Below are positions 43,694 through 53,155 of a stretch of DNA of 64,000 nt, one piece after another; the stretch's first letter is position 1, and every line of letters starts with the position of its first letter. Source of the stretch: Fervidicola ferrireducens (GTDB lineage: Bacteria > Bacillota > Thermosediminibacteria > Thermosediminibacterales > Thermosediminibacteraceae). Location of the stretch: positions 95,338-159,337 of the forward strand of contig NZ_LOED01000002.1 in the NCBI RefSeq assembly GCF_001562425.1. Reading direction: 5' to 3'. The position numbers and the translations under genes are program-made. The notes beneath the pieces are model-generated. The model had not been told where the DNA came from. It was given only the letters and a program-made list of their open reading frames with translations, and searched no databases.

Positions 43694-44599
43694 TTATACT
43701 CCTTCTAAATCGAAATCCGGCACGTACTTTGGGGAATCGGCCCCCTCTTCCTGAGCAAAACCATTTTCAAGCCCCAATTCAAAAAAATACTCTATTACCT
43801 CCTCATATTCCTCCTTGGACAGCGGGCGATTTATTTCCGGAAATTCACCGGTCCTGAAACACGGCATGTACTGGCCCATGAGGCTTACGTATACGCCGGA
43901 AGGCAAATTAGATTTTATAAAACCGAGGACTTTTTTAGAATCTTCCTTTAATCCGGGCAATACCAGGTGCCTTATAATTAGCCCCCTTTTTATGATGCCC
44001 TTTTCGTCGAAAACCGGTTCTCCCACCTGGCGGTACATCTCCAAAATGGCCTTTGTGGCGCACCTGAAATAGTCAGGTGCGTTTGAATATTTCCTGGCCG
44101 GGGTTTCGTCGCAATACTTGAGGTCCGGAAGGTATACGTCCACCAGGCCTTCCAGCATTTGGAGCATTTCAGGGTTTTCATAGGCGTTGGAATTCCATAC
44201 CACGGGAACGGTAAGCCCTTTATCTTTTGCCTTTTCCAGCGCCGATGCAAGCTGGGGCGTATAAATCGTCGGCGTTACCAGGTTTATGTTGTGCACCCCC
44301 TTTGCCTGGAGGTTTAAAAAAATTTCCACAAGATCCTTTTCTTCGACAGCCTTGCCGAACCATTCCTGACTTATCCTGTAATTCTGGCAAAAGACGCACT
44401 TCAAGTTGCAACCTGAAAAAAACACGGTCCCTGAACCTTTATGGCCGCTTATACACGGTTCTTCCCAGCGATGGGCAAAGGCTTTTGCCACCACTATTTT
44501 ATCAAGAGCACCGCAAAACCCCTTCTCACCTTTTAACCGGTTGACACCGCACCGCCTCGGGCAAATCCGGCAATTTTCGAGCAATTCTTTTGACTCCAA
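43694..44599 (-). CDS. PflX/COG1313-type radical SAM protein
   Basis: About 301 residues. The N-terminal Cys cluster CRICPRRCGVNR with GFCG precedes the radical SAM motif CNLKCVFCQN (CxxxCxxC). NLVTPTIYTPQ and DVYLPDLKYCDE are typical of the PflX group of activase-like enzymes. The substrate is unknown; it need not activate pyruvate formate-lyase. I chose a TTG at 44599 behind GGGGGTGA. A GTG at 44608 or a later TTG are possible. Downstream lies the M29 aminopeptidase. Confidence 0.86.
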   Translation of the reverse strand: MESKELLENCRICPRRCGVNRLKGEKGFCGALDKIVVAKAFAHRWEEPCISGHKGSGTVFFSGCNLKCVFCQNYRISQEWFGKAVEEKDLVEIFLNLQAKGVHNINLVTPTIYTPQLASALEKAKDKGLTVPVVWNSNAYENPEMLQMLEGLVDVYLPDLKYCDETPARKYSNAPDYFRCATKAILEMYRQVGEPVFDEKGIIKRGLIIRHLVLPGLKEDSKKVLGFIKSNLPSGVYVSLMGQYMPCFRTGEFPEINRPLSKEEYEEVIEYFFELGLENGFAQEEGADSPKYVPDFDLEGV

Positions 44600-44783
44600 C
44601 CCCCTCACCCCCGGTGGATTTAACCCCCTATATCCTTTTTAGGTATTTTGTCTATTTTATTCGCTTCATAATATCAGTTTGTTATTTTAACACTTTTTCT
44701 TTAAACATAAAACACCACTCCAAATCCGGATACCTGCAATAAGCAACAATACTTATTGAAAAATTCGTGATAAAAAACACCTA

Positions 44784-44810
44784 TATAAAAAACACCCGGT
44801 GATACCGGGT
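44784..44810 (-). terminator. Terminator of the branched-chain fermentation operon
   Basis: ACCCGGT/ACCGGGT arms with a short loop are followed by GTTTTTT on the minus strand, about 45 bp after the last gene. A second CCCGG/CCGGG pair lies just upstream. The rest of the 44600-44853 gap is AT-rich with nothing else I can name. Confidence 0.8.
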
Positions 44811-44853
44811 ATCCCGGTAAAACCGGGCTTCAAGGCATTATATCCTCTGTATA

Positions 44854-45393
44854 TTACTTTTGTACTTCCGCGATTCCCCTTTTCAGGGCCTTCTCGTTTA
44901 TCTCCATCATGTTTTTCCGGTGGGCGGGGAGGAAATAGTCTATGGACTTTATCACGGTTTCCGGTTTTACTATTCCCGTTTCGCCGATGAGCACTCCCAA
45001 GGCCACCATGTTGGCGACTCTCATGTTTCCAAGCTCATCGGCTATGCCGGTGGCATCGACTTCGATCACCTTTATATTGTCCCTTGCGGGCCTTTCGTCG
45101 ATTAAGGCTTTATTTAAAATCACTATCCCCCCGGATTTAACCATCGGTGTGAACTTTTCCATGGAGGGCTTGTTCATCGCCACAAGCACATCGGGCGAAG
45201 ATATGATTGGCGACGGAATCCTTTTGTCCGAAATCACCACCATGCAGTTTGCCGTTCCGCCCCTCATTTCCGGACCGTACGAAGGAATCCAGGAAACTTC
45301 TCGCCCCTCCAGCATCGCGCTGTGGGCCAAAATCTCGCCCATCAACATTATCCCCTGACCGCCGAAACCTGCCATAATGATTTCCATCTTCAT
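44854..45393 (-). CDS. vorC: 2-oxoacid:ferredoxin oxidoreductase, gamma subunit
   Basis: A 179-residue gamma subunit (POR/KOR family) with IIMAGFGGQGIMLMGEILA, SWIPSYGPEMRGGTANC and NKPSMEKF. It completes the four-part enzyme. It starts 4 bp after the beta gene with a GGAGGG SD. In this operon the enzyme most likely oxidises branched 2-oxo acids (VOR type), though a 2-oxoglutarate (KOR) activity cannot be excluded from sequence. Confidence 0.9.
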   Translation of the reverse strand: MKMEIIMAGFGGQGIMLMGEILAHSAMLEGREVSWIPSYGPEMRGGTANCMVVISDKRIPSPIISSPDVLVAMNKPSMEKFTPMVKSGGIVILNKALIDERPARDNIKVIEVDATGIADELGNMRVANMVALGVLIGETGIVKPETVIKSIDYFLPAHRKNMMEINEKALKRGIAEVQK

Positions 45394-45397
45394 TTTT

Positions 45398-46141
45398 CTA
45401 TCCCTCCTTCGGCTCTTTAAAAACGCCCGGCGGAAATACCTTTACCATTTCGTTCTTTACCCAATCTACCGCATCTTTGGGCTTCATTCCCCAGTTGGTC
45501 GGGCAGGGGGATAAAATTTCCACTAAAGAAAATCCTTTTCCTGAAAGCTGCATTTCGAAGGCCTTTTTTATATAGCTTTTCGCCTTATTTATATTCTTGA
45601 CATCCGTGAGTTCGGCCCTGGCCAAAAACGAAGGCCCGTCCAGGGTCGCCAGCATTTCGCACACCCTAATCGGGTATCCTGCCATTTGCGGATCTCGCCC
45701 GTAAGGGCTGGTTTCGGTTTTCTGCCCTACCAGCGTGGTGGGCGCCATCTGCCCGCCGGTCATTCCGTATATGGCATTATTCACGAAAATCACCGTTATA
45801 TTCTCACCCCTTGCAGCTGCGTGGACGATTTCCGCGGTTCCTATGGCTGCCAGGTCCCCGTCGCCCTGATAGGTAAACACCACTCGGTCGGGTAGGGCCC
45901 TTTTAATTCCTGTAGCTACGGCTGGAGCCCTTCCGTGAGCCGCCTGCTGCATATCGCAATCAAAGTAGTTATAAGCCAAAACGGCACACCCTACGGGAGC
46001 GACGCCTATGGTTTTGTCCTGGATGCCAAGTTCATCCATTACCTCGGCCACCAGCCGGTGTATAACACCGTGACCGCATCCGGGACAATAATGGGTTTTG
46101 GTCGGCTGTAAGGATTTCGGCCTTTCAAAAACCACTTTCAT
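45398..46141 (-). CDS. vorB: 2-oxoacid:ferredoxin oxidoreductase, beta subunit (TPP-binding)
   Basis: A 247-residue beta subunit. [17 protein letters not shown] at the N-terminus, the TPP motif [14 protein letters not shown] with [16 protein letters not shown], and CPTNWG are standard. The ATG at 46141 overlaps the alpha stop codon (TGATG); the longer upstream frame is out-of-frame alpha sequence. It binds thiamine pyrophosphate and decarboxylates the 2-oxo acid. Confidence 0.94.
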   Translation of the reverse strand: MKVVFERPKSLQPTKTHYCPGCGHGVIHRLVAEVMDELGIQDKTIGVAPVGCAVLAYNYFDCDMQQAAHGRAPAVATGIKRALPDRVVFTYQGDGDLAAIGTAEIVHAAARGENITVIFVNNAIYGMTGGQMAPTTLVGQKTETSPYGRDPQMAGYPIRVCEMLATLDGPSFLARAELTDVKNINKAKSYIKKAFEMQLSGKGFSLVEILSPCPTNWGMKPKDAVDWVKNEMVKVFPPGVFKEPKEG

Positions 46142-47199
46142 CAGGAAAGCCCCCTCATTTTCTTTATTTCTTCGAATATCTCTTCGGCGGTCGGCACCAT
46201 ACCACCCGTTCTTCCGTAGAAGTACACCGGAGCGCGCCCTTCTACCGAGAGTTTCACATCTTCCACCATCTGCCCCAAGGACAGTTCCACAGTCAGGAAT
46301 GCTTTGGCCTTTGGTAAAACTTCTTCGAAGGCCTTTTTGGGATACGGCCACAGCGTTATGGGCCTTATAAGCCCCACTTTTATGCCATCTTCCCGAGCCA
46401 TTTCCACAGCCGCATGGGCTATTCGGGCGCAGATACCGTAAGCCACCACGAAGTACTCGGCGTCATCGCCGTTTAATATTTCGTATCTTTGTTCTTTTGC
46501 TTCAATTTCCTGGTATTTTTTAAAAAGCTTTAAGTTGTGCTCTTCGAGCTTTACGGGGTCGAGGTAAAGGGAATTTATAACGTTGGTCTTTTGCCTTCCC
46601 ATCTTGCCCGTGGTGGCCCAATCCTTTGGCGGAAGCTGTCTTGCAGGTCTTTCTTTAAACACCACCGGCTCCATCATCTGTCCTAAGATTCCATCGCCGA
46701 GGATGAGCACCGGGTTTCTATACATATCCGCCAGGTCAAAGGCATCGTACACCAAATCCACCAGTTCCTGCACGGATGAAGGTGCGAGGACTATCGTCCT
46801 GTAATCGCCGTGGCCCCCGCCGCGGGTTGCCTGGAAATAGTCCGACTGAGCGGGCTGAATGTCTCCGAGGCCCGGCCCTCCCCTCATGATATTCACTATC
46901 ACACATGGCAGCTCGGCGCCGCAAAGATACGATATTCCCTCCTGCTTGAGGCTTATGCCGGGGCTGGAGGAAGATGTCATGACCCTAACCCCCGCTCCCG
47001 CGGCTCCGTACACCATGTTTATGGCCGCCACTTCGCTTTCGGCTTGCAGGAAAACCCCGCCCCTTTTCGGCATTTCCCTTGCGAGGTATGCAGGAAGTTC
47101 GCTCTGTGGCGTTATGGGATATCCGAAAAAGCACTTGCATCCCGCCCTAATGGCCGCTTCAGCCAGGGCTTCATTACCTTTCATAAGAACCTTTTCCAA
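46141..47199 (-). CDS. vorA: 2-oxoacid:ferredoxin oxidoreductase, alpha subunit
   Basis: A 352-residue alpha subunit. [40 protein letters not shown] and [10 protein letters not shown] are the hallmark segments of POR/KOR alpha chains. The TTG at 47199 has GGGGGAA upstream. With the ferredoxin-like delta, beta and gamma subunits it converts a 2-oxo acid, CoA and oxidised ferredoxin to acyl-CoA, CO2 and reduced ferredoxin. The adjacent leucine dehydrogenase, Ptb and Buk point to branched 2-oxo acids. Confidence 0.93.
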   Translation of the reverse strand: MEKVLMKGNEALAEAAIRAGCKCFFGYPITPQSELPAYLAREMPKRGGVFLQAESEVAAINMVYGAAGAGVRVMTSSSSPGISLKQEGISYLCGAELPCVIVNIMRGGPGLGDIQPAQSDYFQATRGGGHGDYRTIVLAPSSVQELVDLVYDAFDLADMYRNPVLILGDGILGQMMEPVVFKERPARQLPPKDWATTGKMGRQKTNVINSLYLDPVKLEEHNLKLFKKYQEIEAKEQRYEILNGDDAEYFVVAYGICARIAHAAVEMAREDGIKVGLIRPITLWPYPKKAFEEVLPKAKAFLTVELSLGQMVEDVKLSVEGRAPVYFYGRTGGMVPTAEEIFEEIKKMRGLS

Positions 47200-47201
47200 T
47201 T

Positions 47202-47420
47202 TTACTTTCCCCCTTTTTCCTCGCGGTAAATCGTAAATACTACATCAGGGCACATGGTGGCGCAAAAGCCGCAAGCTATACACCCTTCTTTCGCGGCAAC
47301 GGGATGATAACCTAGAACGTTTACCGAATCATTGTCAAAAAAGAGCACCTTTTTGGGACAAACTTCGATGCAAAGGCCGCAGCCCTTGCACCTGTCTTTA
47401 TCTATGATAATCTTGCTCAA
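47202..47420 (-). CDS. vorD: 2-oxoacid:ferredoxin oxidoreductase, delta (ferredoxin) subunit
   Basis: A 72-residue 2[4Fe-4S] ferredoxin domain with CKGCGLCIEVCPKKV and CIACGFCATMCPDV. It carries electrons from the catalytic subunits to free ferredoxin. I chose a TTG at 47420, seven bases after GGGAGG; the ATG at 47435 sits on top of that SD. It starts 28 bp after buk and 2 bp before vorA. Confidence 0.92.
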   Translation of the reverse strand: MSKIIIDKDRCKGCGLCIEVCPKKVLFFDNDSVNVLGYHPVAAKEGCIACGFCATMCPDVVFTIYREEKGGK

Positions 47421-47448
47421 TTTCATGCCTCCCATCTTCTAAAAAGTT

Positions 47449-48519
47449 TTAAACGTACTCTTTCGGCCTTTCTTCGCCGGCAAGCACCCTTAAGGCTCCT
47501 TCCGCAAGGGCTTTGAGCTCGTCCTCACCAGGGAAAACGTATACCGGCGCTATGAAGGATACCCTTTCTTTTATCCATTCCACCAGCATTTCGTCGTGGG
47601 CAAGCCCCCCGGTAAGGATGACTGCGTCGACTTTTCCGCAGAGTACCGCAGCACAGGCGCCTATTTCCCTGGCCACCTGATACGCCATGGCTTCGTACAC
47701 CAGCTTTGCCTCCTCGTTGCCTTCCTGTATCATCTTTTTTATTTCTCTCGCGTCGTTGGTCCCAAAATAGGCCACAAGTCCGCCCTTGCCCGCCAGCATT
47801 TTCTTTATCTCATTTATGGTCAAATTCTTCGTGAGAACCAATTTTGCAAAATCCATCAACGGCAAACGGCCCGCCCTCTCGGGTGAAAAAGGTCCTTCGC
47901 CGTCCAGGCCGTTGTTTACTTCTACTACTCGACCTCTTTTATGAGCCCCTACCGTAATGCCCCCGCCCAGGTGGGCCACGATTAAATTCAGCTCATCGTA
48001 CCTTTTCCCCATATTCCTCGCAAGGCGCCTTGCCACGGCTTTCTGGTTTAAAGCGTGGAACACACTGCGACGTCTTATCTCGGGAATACCCGTAACTTTT
48101 GCAACAGGTTCCAATTCATCCACCACCACCGGGTCCACTATGAAGGCAGGTATTCCCAGTTCCCGGCCTATTTCGTGGGCCAAAATTCCTCCTAAATTGG
48201 AAGCATGCTCTCCGTACACACCATTTTTCAGGTCTTCTAGCATCCTTTGATTTACGGCGTACGTTCCTCCTTCTAAAGGCTTTAAAAGTCCTCCGCGCCC
48301 TACTACGGCTTTGAGGTTACTCAGATTATAACCCCTGGATTTTATTACATCAAGGATTAACTTTTTCCTGAAAGGATATTGAGCTACTATGCTATCGAAC
48401 TTCGAAAGCTCTTCGGATGAATGGGCGATTTTTTCTTCGAAAACGAGATTTTCGCTTTCAAATACGGCAATTTTGGTAGAGGTCGAACCGGGATTTATAG
48501 CCAGGATTCCCAAGGCCAC
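47449..48519 (-). CDS. buk: Butyrate/branched-chain fatty acid kinase
   Basis: A 356-residue acetokinase-family enzyme. [16 protein letters not shown] at the N-terminus, [28 protein letters not shown] and [11 protein letters not shown] are typical of butyrate kinase. It converts acyl phosphate and ADP to the acid and ATP, the energy-yielding step here. The GTG at 48519 follows AGGA by eight bases. In Bacillus the homologue is in the bkd operon, where it acts on isobutyryl and isovaleryl phosphate. Confidence 0.93.
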   Translation of the reverse strand: MALGILAINPGSTSTKIAVFESENLVFEEKIAHSSEELSKFDSIVAQYPFRKKLILDVIKSRGYNLSNLKAVVGRGGLLKPLEGGTYAVNQRMLEDLKNGVYGEHASNLGGILAHEIGRELGIPAFIVDPVVVDELEPVAKVTGIPEIRRRSVFHALNQKAVARRLARNMGKRYDELNLIVAHLGGGITVGAHKRGRVVEVNNGLDGEGPFSPERAGRLPLMDFAKLVLTKNLTINEIKKMLAGKGGLVAYFGTNDAREIKKMIQEGNEEAKLVYEAMAYQVAREIGACAAVLCGKVDAVILTGGLAHDEMLVEWIKERVSFIAPVYVFPGEDELKALAEGALRVLAGEERPKEYV

Positions 48520-48546
48520 CAGCGCTTTCCTCCATTCTTTGAAGAT

Positions 48547-49599
48547 TTAGCTGATTTGATTAAATTTTTTCATGAATATCCTTTCGGCTATCATGTCAGC
48601 CGCCCTGGCAGTGGTAACCTTTTCTTTTTCTGCAAACTCGAAAACTTCCTTTAACCTCTTGGGGATTATCTTAAGCTTTTCGTTGACCAGTTCGCGGCTG
48701 TAAATTTCCCCTGACACTTCGATTGAAACGTTGATTACCCCTCCGCCGTTTATCACGTAATCGGGAGCATAAAGGATTCCTCTTTTTGCTAGCCTTTCCG
48801 CAAAACTCTCGTCCTTCAGCTGGTTATTGGCAGCACCGGCCACTATTTTGCACCTTAGTCTGTCCACGGTATTTTCGTTTATGACCGCGCCGAGTGCGCA
48901 CGGAGCAAATATATCGCATGCTACATCGAATATTTTGTCGGGGTCTACCGCCTCAACACCGTATTTTTCTTTTGCTTCGTCTATCCTGTCGGAGTATATG
49001 TCTGTGACCACCAGCTTTGCCCCGGCTTCCGTCAAAAGCCTCACGAGTTCCATACCCACATGACCAAGGCCCTGTATAGCCACAACCTTTCCTTTCAGGT
49101 CATCGTTGCCGTACACCCACTCGCAGCAAGCTTTGATGCCCAGGAAAACGCCAAAGGCTGTGATGGGCGATGGGTCTCCGCTCTTTCCATCAAGACCCGC
49201 GACGTAAGAGGTTTCCTGCGCCACGTATCTCATATCCTCCGGACAGGTTCCGACGTCTTCGGCGGTGATATACTTGCCACCCAGGCTGTTGACGAATTTG
49301 CCGAATGCTCTGAAAAGTTTCTCAGACTTGTCCTTCCGCGGGTCGCCTATTATTACCGATTTCCCACCGCCAAGGGGCAGGTTCATCATGGCATTTTTAT
49401 AGGTCATACCCCTTGAGAGCCGCAGGACATCCCTTATGGCGTCCTCCTCCGAGTCGTAGCTCCACATGCGGCATCCGCCCAGAGCAGGTCCTAAATTCGT
49501 ATTGTGAACCGCAATTATGGCCTTGAGGCCCGACTCCGGATCGTTGCAGAAAACTACCTCCTCATGGCCCATTTCGCCAATCACTTTAAATATTTCCAT
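48547..49599 (-). CDS. Leucine (branched-chain amino acid) dehydrogenase
   Basis: A 350-residue Glu/Leu/Phe/Val dehydrogenase family enzyme. GPALGGCRMW, PLGGGKSVIIGDP (catalytic Lys) and the NAD-binding IQGLGHVGMELVRLL fit leucine dehydrogenases of about 360 residues. It deaminates Leu, Val or Ile to 2-oxo acids with NAD. It has the SD GGAGGG. It lies between ptb and buk, exactly as bcd does in the Bacillus bkd cluster. Confidence 0.93.
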   Translation of the reverse strand: MEIFKVIGEMGHEEVVFCNDPESGLKAIIAVHNTNLGPALGGCRMWSYDSEEDAIRDVLRLSRGMTYKNAMMNLPLGGGKSVIIGDPRKDKSEKLFRAFGKFVNSLGGKYITAEDVGTCPEDMRYVAQETSYVAGLDGKSGDPSPITAFGVFLGIKACCEWVYGNDDLKGKVVAIQGLGHVGMELVRLLTEAGAKLVVTDIYSDRIDEAKEKYGVEAVDPDKIFDVACDIFAPCALGAVINENTVDRLRCKIVAGAANNQLKDESFAERLAKRGILYAPDYVINGGGVINVSIEVSGEIYSRELVNEKLKIIPKRLKEVFEFAEKEKVTTARAADMIAERIFMKKFNQIS

Positions 49600-49640
49600 T
49601 ATTATCCCTCCATTTAAATTTTATGAAAATTTATTTTGCT

Positions 49641-50531
49641 CTAACCAATAAGCGCGCTCAGCGCAATCGAGTAGGTCTTGCTCTCATCGGAATCGGCTCG
49701 GGAAGTCAGCACCACCGGAACTTCAGCTCCTACCACAACGCCCGCTACTTTGGCTTTGGCAAAATAAACCAGGGACTTATACAGGATATTTCCGCTCACA
49801 AGTTCGGGTACCAGCAAAATGTCTGCATCACCGCCTACCGGAGAATCGATGCCCTTGTGAGCGCAGGCTTCTTTCGACACCGCATTGTCCAGGGCTAGCG
49901 GACCATCCACTATGGCATCCAGCCGGTCCCTCTGGGCCATCTTGGACAAGATAGCCGCATCCATCGTCGAAGGAATGGACGGATTTACTATTTCCACCGC
50001 CGACAAAACAGCAACTTTTGGACGCTCCATACCCAGGCTTCGAGCCACTTTCAAGCTGTTTTTCATTATCTGGTATTTCTGCGGCAAATCCGGGGCGATG
50101 TTCATTGCGGCATCGGTAACAAGGATTAGCTTTTCCATATGGGGTACCTGAAAAACCGCAACGTGGCTCAACAGGCGGCCGCCCGTGAGGGATTTATCAC
50201 CGGAAACGATGCCCTTTAGAAAATCCCTCGTCTGTATGAGTCCTTTCATTAATGCCTGGACCTCGCCTTTTTTGGCCATTTCAACCGCGAGCGTTACAGC
50301 CTTGACAGTATCCTTTTCGTCAATAATCTCTAAATTTCGTCTTTCCATCTCGAGCTTATCCAATATCGGCTCTATTTTCTCCTTGTCTCCTACGAGGACA
50401 CCATTTATCAATCCCAAATCGCTCGCCGCCTTGACGGCTTTTAATACATCTTCATCTTCGGCTTTTACTACAGCCATCGTCTTGGTATTTGCCCGGCGGG
50501 CAATGTCTAGCATTTCCTTAAGCGACTTCAC
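49641..50531 (-). CDS. ptb: Phosphate butyryltransferase
   Basis: A 296-residue phosphotransacylase (Bacillus Ptb is 299). SLKEMLDIARRANTKTMAVV, GVLVGDKEKI and DILLVPELVSGNI are characteristic. It swaps CoA for phosphate on butyryl or branched acyl-CoA. The GTG at 50531 follows GGAGGTGG. It is the first gene of the operon and sits about 16 bases downstream of the predicted sigma-54 transcription start. Confidence 0.93.
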   Translation of the reverse strand: MKSLKEMLDIARRANTKTMAVVKAEDEDVLKAVKAASDLGLINGVLVGDKEKIEPILDKLEMERRNLEIIDEKDTVKAVTLAVEMAKKGEVQALMKGLIQTRDFLKGIVSGDKSLTGGRLLSHVAVFQVPHMEKLILVTDAAMNIAPDLPQKYQIMKNSLKVARSLGMERPKVAVLSAVEIVNPSIPSTMDAAILSKMAQRDRLDAIVDGPLALDNAVSKEACAHKGIDSPVGGDADILLVPELVSGNILYKSLVYFAKAKVAGVVVGAEVPVVLTSRADSDESKTYSIALSALIG

Positions 50532-50558
50532 TCGACCACCTCCGCAAATATTAAATAG

Positions 50559-50574
50559 GCAAAATTCGTGCCAA
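50559..50574 (-). promoter_or_regulatory. Sigma-54 (-24/-12) promoter of the branched-chain operon
   Basis: TTGGCACGAATTTTGC on the minus strand has the invariant GG (50572-50571) and GC (50560-50559) with exactly ten bases between them. It sits 28 bp before the ptb start and 5 bp after the U-tract of the regulator's terminator. Confidence 0.92.
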
Positions 50575-50577
50575 TTT

Positions 50578-50610
50578 CAAAAAAAAAGAAAGGCGGCATT
50601 TTCCGCCTTT
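50578..50610 (-). terminator. Terminator of the sigma-54 activator gene
   Basis: AAAGGCGG and CCGCCTTT arms are followed by a nine-T tract on the minus strand. It separates the regulator transcript from the sigma-54 promoter. Confidence 0.88.
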
Positions 50611-50627
50611 TTTCGAATCACCGGGAC

Positions 50628-50675
50628 TGCAAATTTTTGCACTTCATGCAAGGTATTACATGAAATATTTTGCAT
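50628..50675. promoter_or_regulatory. Candidate upstream activator sites (TTGCA dyads)
   Basis: Three TTGCA-type elements cluster here: TGCAAATTTTTGCA (50628-50641), TTGCACTTCATGCAA (50637-50651) and a TTGCA half site at 50670-50674. They lie about 70-115 bp upstream of the -12 element, the normal enhancer distance. Binding by the adjacent regulator is inferred from position and dyad symmetry only. Confidence 0.55.
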
Positions 50676-50683
50676 TACCCGAT

Positions 50684-52393
50684 TTAGAGATTATATTTTT
50701 TAAGTTTGTAAAACAGGTTTCTAACCGAAATCCCGAGTATCCTGGCGGCCTCATTCCTGTTTCCACCTGTTTTTTCGAGGGCTTCCTTGATGGCTTCCCT
50801 TTCCGCATCTTCAAGGATATCCTTTAGCGGCTTTGAAATTCCGCCGCCGGCGATCGTAGAGGAATCACCGCGTTTTTGATGGAAGTAAAATCGTGGAAGG
50901 TGCTTTTTTTCGATGACGCTTTCTCCGAATTCCATGTTGATTATGGCCCTGCTTATCACATTCTCCAGCTCTCTTATGTTTCCGGGCCAATCATATTCCA
51001 TCAGTACATTGAGCGCTTCCTTATCTATAGCTTCAACAGCCCTGCCATATTCCTGGTTGTACTTTCTTATAAAGTGTTCAGCCAAAATGGGGATATCAGT
51101 TTTGCGCTCCCTTAGAGGAGGAATATATATGGGCACCACGTTAAGCCTGTAATATAGGTCCTTTCTGAAGCGTCCCTCTTCCACAGCCTTCTCCAGGTTG
51201 ATGTTGGTTGCGGCGATAACCCTGACGTCCACCGGGATAGGTTTGCTCTCTCCAACCCTTATGATTTCCTTTTCATTCAGCACTCTGAGCAACATGGCCT
51301 GGTGGTTTAGGCCTATTTCCCCTATTTCGTCAAGGAATATGGTCCCGCCGTTGGCTTCCTCGAAAAGCCCTTTCCTGCCACCCTTTCTGGCACCGGTAAA
51401 AGCTCCATCCGCGTAGCCGAAAAGTTCGCTCCCCAAGAGACTGTCGGTCAGAGCCGAGCAGTTCACCCGTATGAACTGGTTGTGCCGCCGTTCGCTACTG
51501 TTGTGAATGGCGTGGGCGAAAAGTTCCTTTCCCGTTCCGCTTTCACCCCGCAAAAGCACCGTAGCATTGGTTTTTGCGGCATTCCTTGCCGCCTCTATGG
51601 CTTCCTTTATCGCCCTGCTTTCCCCTAATATGTCGTCGAAAGTGTACTTGGCTTCAAGATGCCTCATCCGCCGCTTTACGTACTCCAGCTCTTCAGTAAG
51701 CTTTTTTATCTCGGAAACATCGTGGATTACTGCCACGCTGCCCTTTAAACGGCCTTCAACAATTATGGGAGCGGCATGAACTATTACTTCCCTCTTGTTG
51801 GGCCCCACCTTCATAGGAACGCCTTTTATCGGTTTTCCGGTCTTCAAGACCTGGTAGTGCACACTCTCGCCTTCGGCTATGTCGACGGTGGCGGGCTTTC
51901 CTATGACGTCTTCCTTCGTAAGGCCCACTATCCTGGTGTAAGCTTTATTTACAAGGATTCCCTTACCTTGGGCGTCCACTACGGAGATGGCATCCTGAGT
52001 CGAATTTATAATGGCCTCCAGCAGGCCGTGAAGCTCCCGCAAATTCGTTACCTCTTCGGCCAGGTGTTTGACCTCCGTTATATCGCGGAAGACGGCCACC
52101 GCCCCGATTATCCTGCCGGAGTCGTCGAAAACCGGCATGCGGTTGGTAACAATGGTGGTATCCTCCAGCTCCTGCAACTGGTTGAGTTCTGGAACCCCTG
52201 TTCGAAGCACAACTGGAAGCCTGGTGTTGGGCACCACTTCTCCTACTTTTTTCCCAAGAGCTTTTTCCCCTTCTATCTTTAGAATTTTTTGCGCAGAACG
52301 ATTGAGTATAATTATCCGCTCGTCGGGGTCGATTGCTATTATGCCGTCGTGGATTGAATCAACTATGGCTCCGAAAAGGTCCTTTGAAAACAT
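50684..52393 (-). CDS. bkdR: Sigma-54-dependent enhancer-binding regulator (BkdR-like)
   Basis: A 569-residue activator. Two PAS domains (about 1-110 and 120-230) precede an AAA+ domain with Walker A GESGTGKE, the sigma-54 contact loop GAFTGA, Walker B GTIFLDEIGE and the arginine finger region RKDLYYRLNV. A Fis-type helix-turn-helix ends the protein (GNRNEAARILGISVRNLF). The ATG at 52393 follows AGGTGG by six bases. It is adjacent to a sigma-54 promoter and should activate ptb-bcd-buk-vor, as BkdR does in Bacillus. The PAS ligand is unknown. Confidence 0.92.
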   Translation of the reverse strand: MFSKDLFGAIVDSIHDGIIAIDPDERIIILNRSAQKILKIEGEKALGKKVGEVVPNTRLPVVLRTGVPELNQLQELEDTTIVTNRMPVFDDSGRIIGAVAVFRDITEVKHLAEEVTNLRELHGLLEAIINSTQDAISVVDAQGKGILVNKAYTRIVGLTKEDVIGKPATVDIAEGESVHYQVLKTGKPIKGVPMKVGPNKREVIVHAAPIIVEGRLKGSVAVIHDVSEIKKLTEELEYVKRRMRHLEAKYTFDDILGESRAIKEAIEAARNAAKTNATVLLRGESGTGKELFAHAIHNSSERRHNQFIRVNCSALTDSLLGSELFGYADGAFTGARKGGRKGLFEEANGGTIFLDEIGEIGLNHQAMLLRVLNEKEIIRVGESKPIPVDVRVIAATNINLEKAVEEGRFRKDLYYRLNVVPIYIPPLRERKTDIPILAEHFIRKYNQEYGRAVEAIDKEALNVLMEYDWPGNIRELENVISRAIINMEFGESVIEKKHLPRFYFHQKRGDSSTIAGGGISKPLKDILEDAEREAIKEALEKTGGNRNEAARILGISVRNLFYKLKKYNL

Positions 52394-52440
52394 AATATTC
52401 CACCTTTTTCTCAAAATTATGTATTCTCCGCCTGCAATTT

Positions 52441-53079
52441 TCAGCTTTCAATCCATTTTACAGCAATTAACATACCTTCTCTTATTTCCACCACGGCTTC
52501 GTCATCAAGGAAAACGTTGCTTATTCCCCTTGAGGTTCCCATAAGGAGGGTTTCATCCCGCAGAGGGTAATACAATCCACTCGTCTTTATCCCGGTCACT
52601 TTCGGCGTAACTGGTAAAAGTGATAGAATTTGTCCTTTTTGGCCCTTTATTTTTCTTTTGCCATCGACCAAAAACATCTCCCAATTTTTCCCCGCAAGCG
52701 TGAGCTCGAGTCCCCTTTTTTTAAAACTTACCATGAGAAGCACATTAGCCAGGCTGTGATCAGGCCTGTCTCCCAATCCCCCAAGCAGTACAGCTTCATC
52801 TGCACCTTCTTGCAATGCAACTTCCAAGGCCAGTTCCGTGTCGGTGAAATCTTTTTCTTTAGGAAAAGAAAGCTTCTTTATCTTGTAATACTCTATTTTC
52901 TTTTTGTCTTCTTCTGATGTAGAATCCATGTCTCCGACAATTAAATGCGGGATAATTCCCATTCTAAAGGCATGGCGTATGCCGCTGTCAGCACAAATAA
53001 TCAAACTCGCACCACTCAAATATTTTTCCATTCTGCTATAATCTCCTACATGCCCTCCCGCAAAAACGACAGCCTTCAT
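52441..53079 (-). CDS. thiN: Thiamine pyrophosphokinase
   Basis: A 212-residue enzyme that makes TPP from thiamine and ATP. GDMDSTSEED, KDFTDTELAL and GGLGDRPDHSLANVLL are the family signatures. The SD CGGAGGA precedes the ATG. It lies 47 bp upstream of the sigma-54 regulator in the same direction. TPP is the cofactor of the Vor beta subunit, but the proximity may be coincidental. Confidence 0.92.
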   Translation of the reverse strand: MKAVVFAGGHVGDYSRMEKYLSGASLIICADSGIRHAFRMGIIPHLIVGDMDSTSEEDKKKIEYYKIKKLSFPKEKDFTDTELALEVALQEGADEAVLLGGLGDRPDHSLANVLLMVSFKKRGLELTLAGKNWEMFLVDGKRKIKGQKGQILSLLPVTPKVTGIKTSGLYYPLRDETLLMGTSRGISNVFLDDEAVVEIREGMLIAVKWIES

Positions 53080-53155
53080 TACTGTCCTCCGAAAAAAAGT
53101 GTTCTTTTATCATTATAGCACATTTTCTCAAATTCTTCCTTCCATTTTAACGCAA

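Noticed and set aside
45398..46351. Longer beta-subunit reading from 46351
   Set aside because: The first 70 residues are frame-shifted alpha-subunit sequence rich in Arg and Gly. The ATG at 46141 matches the family start.
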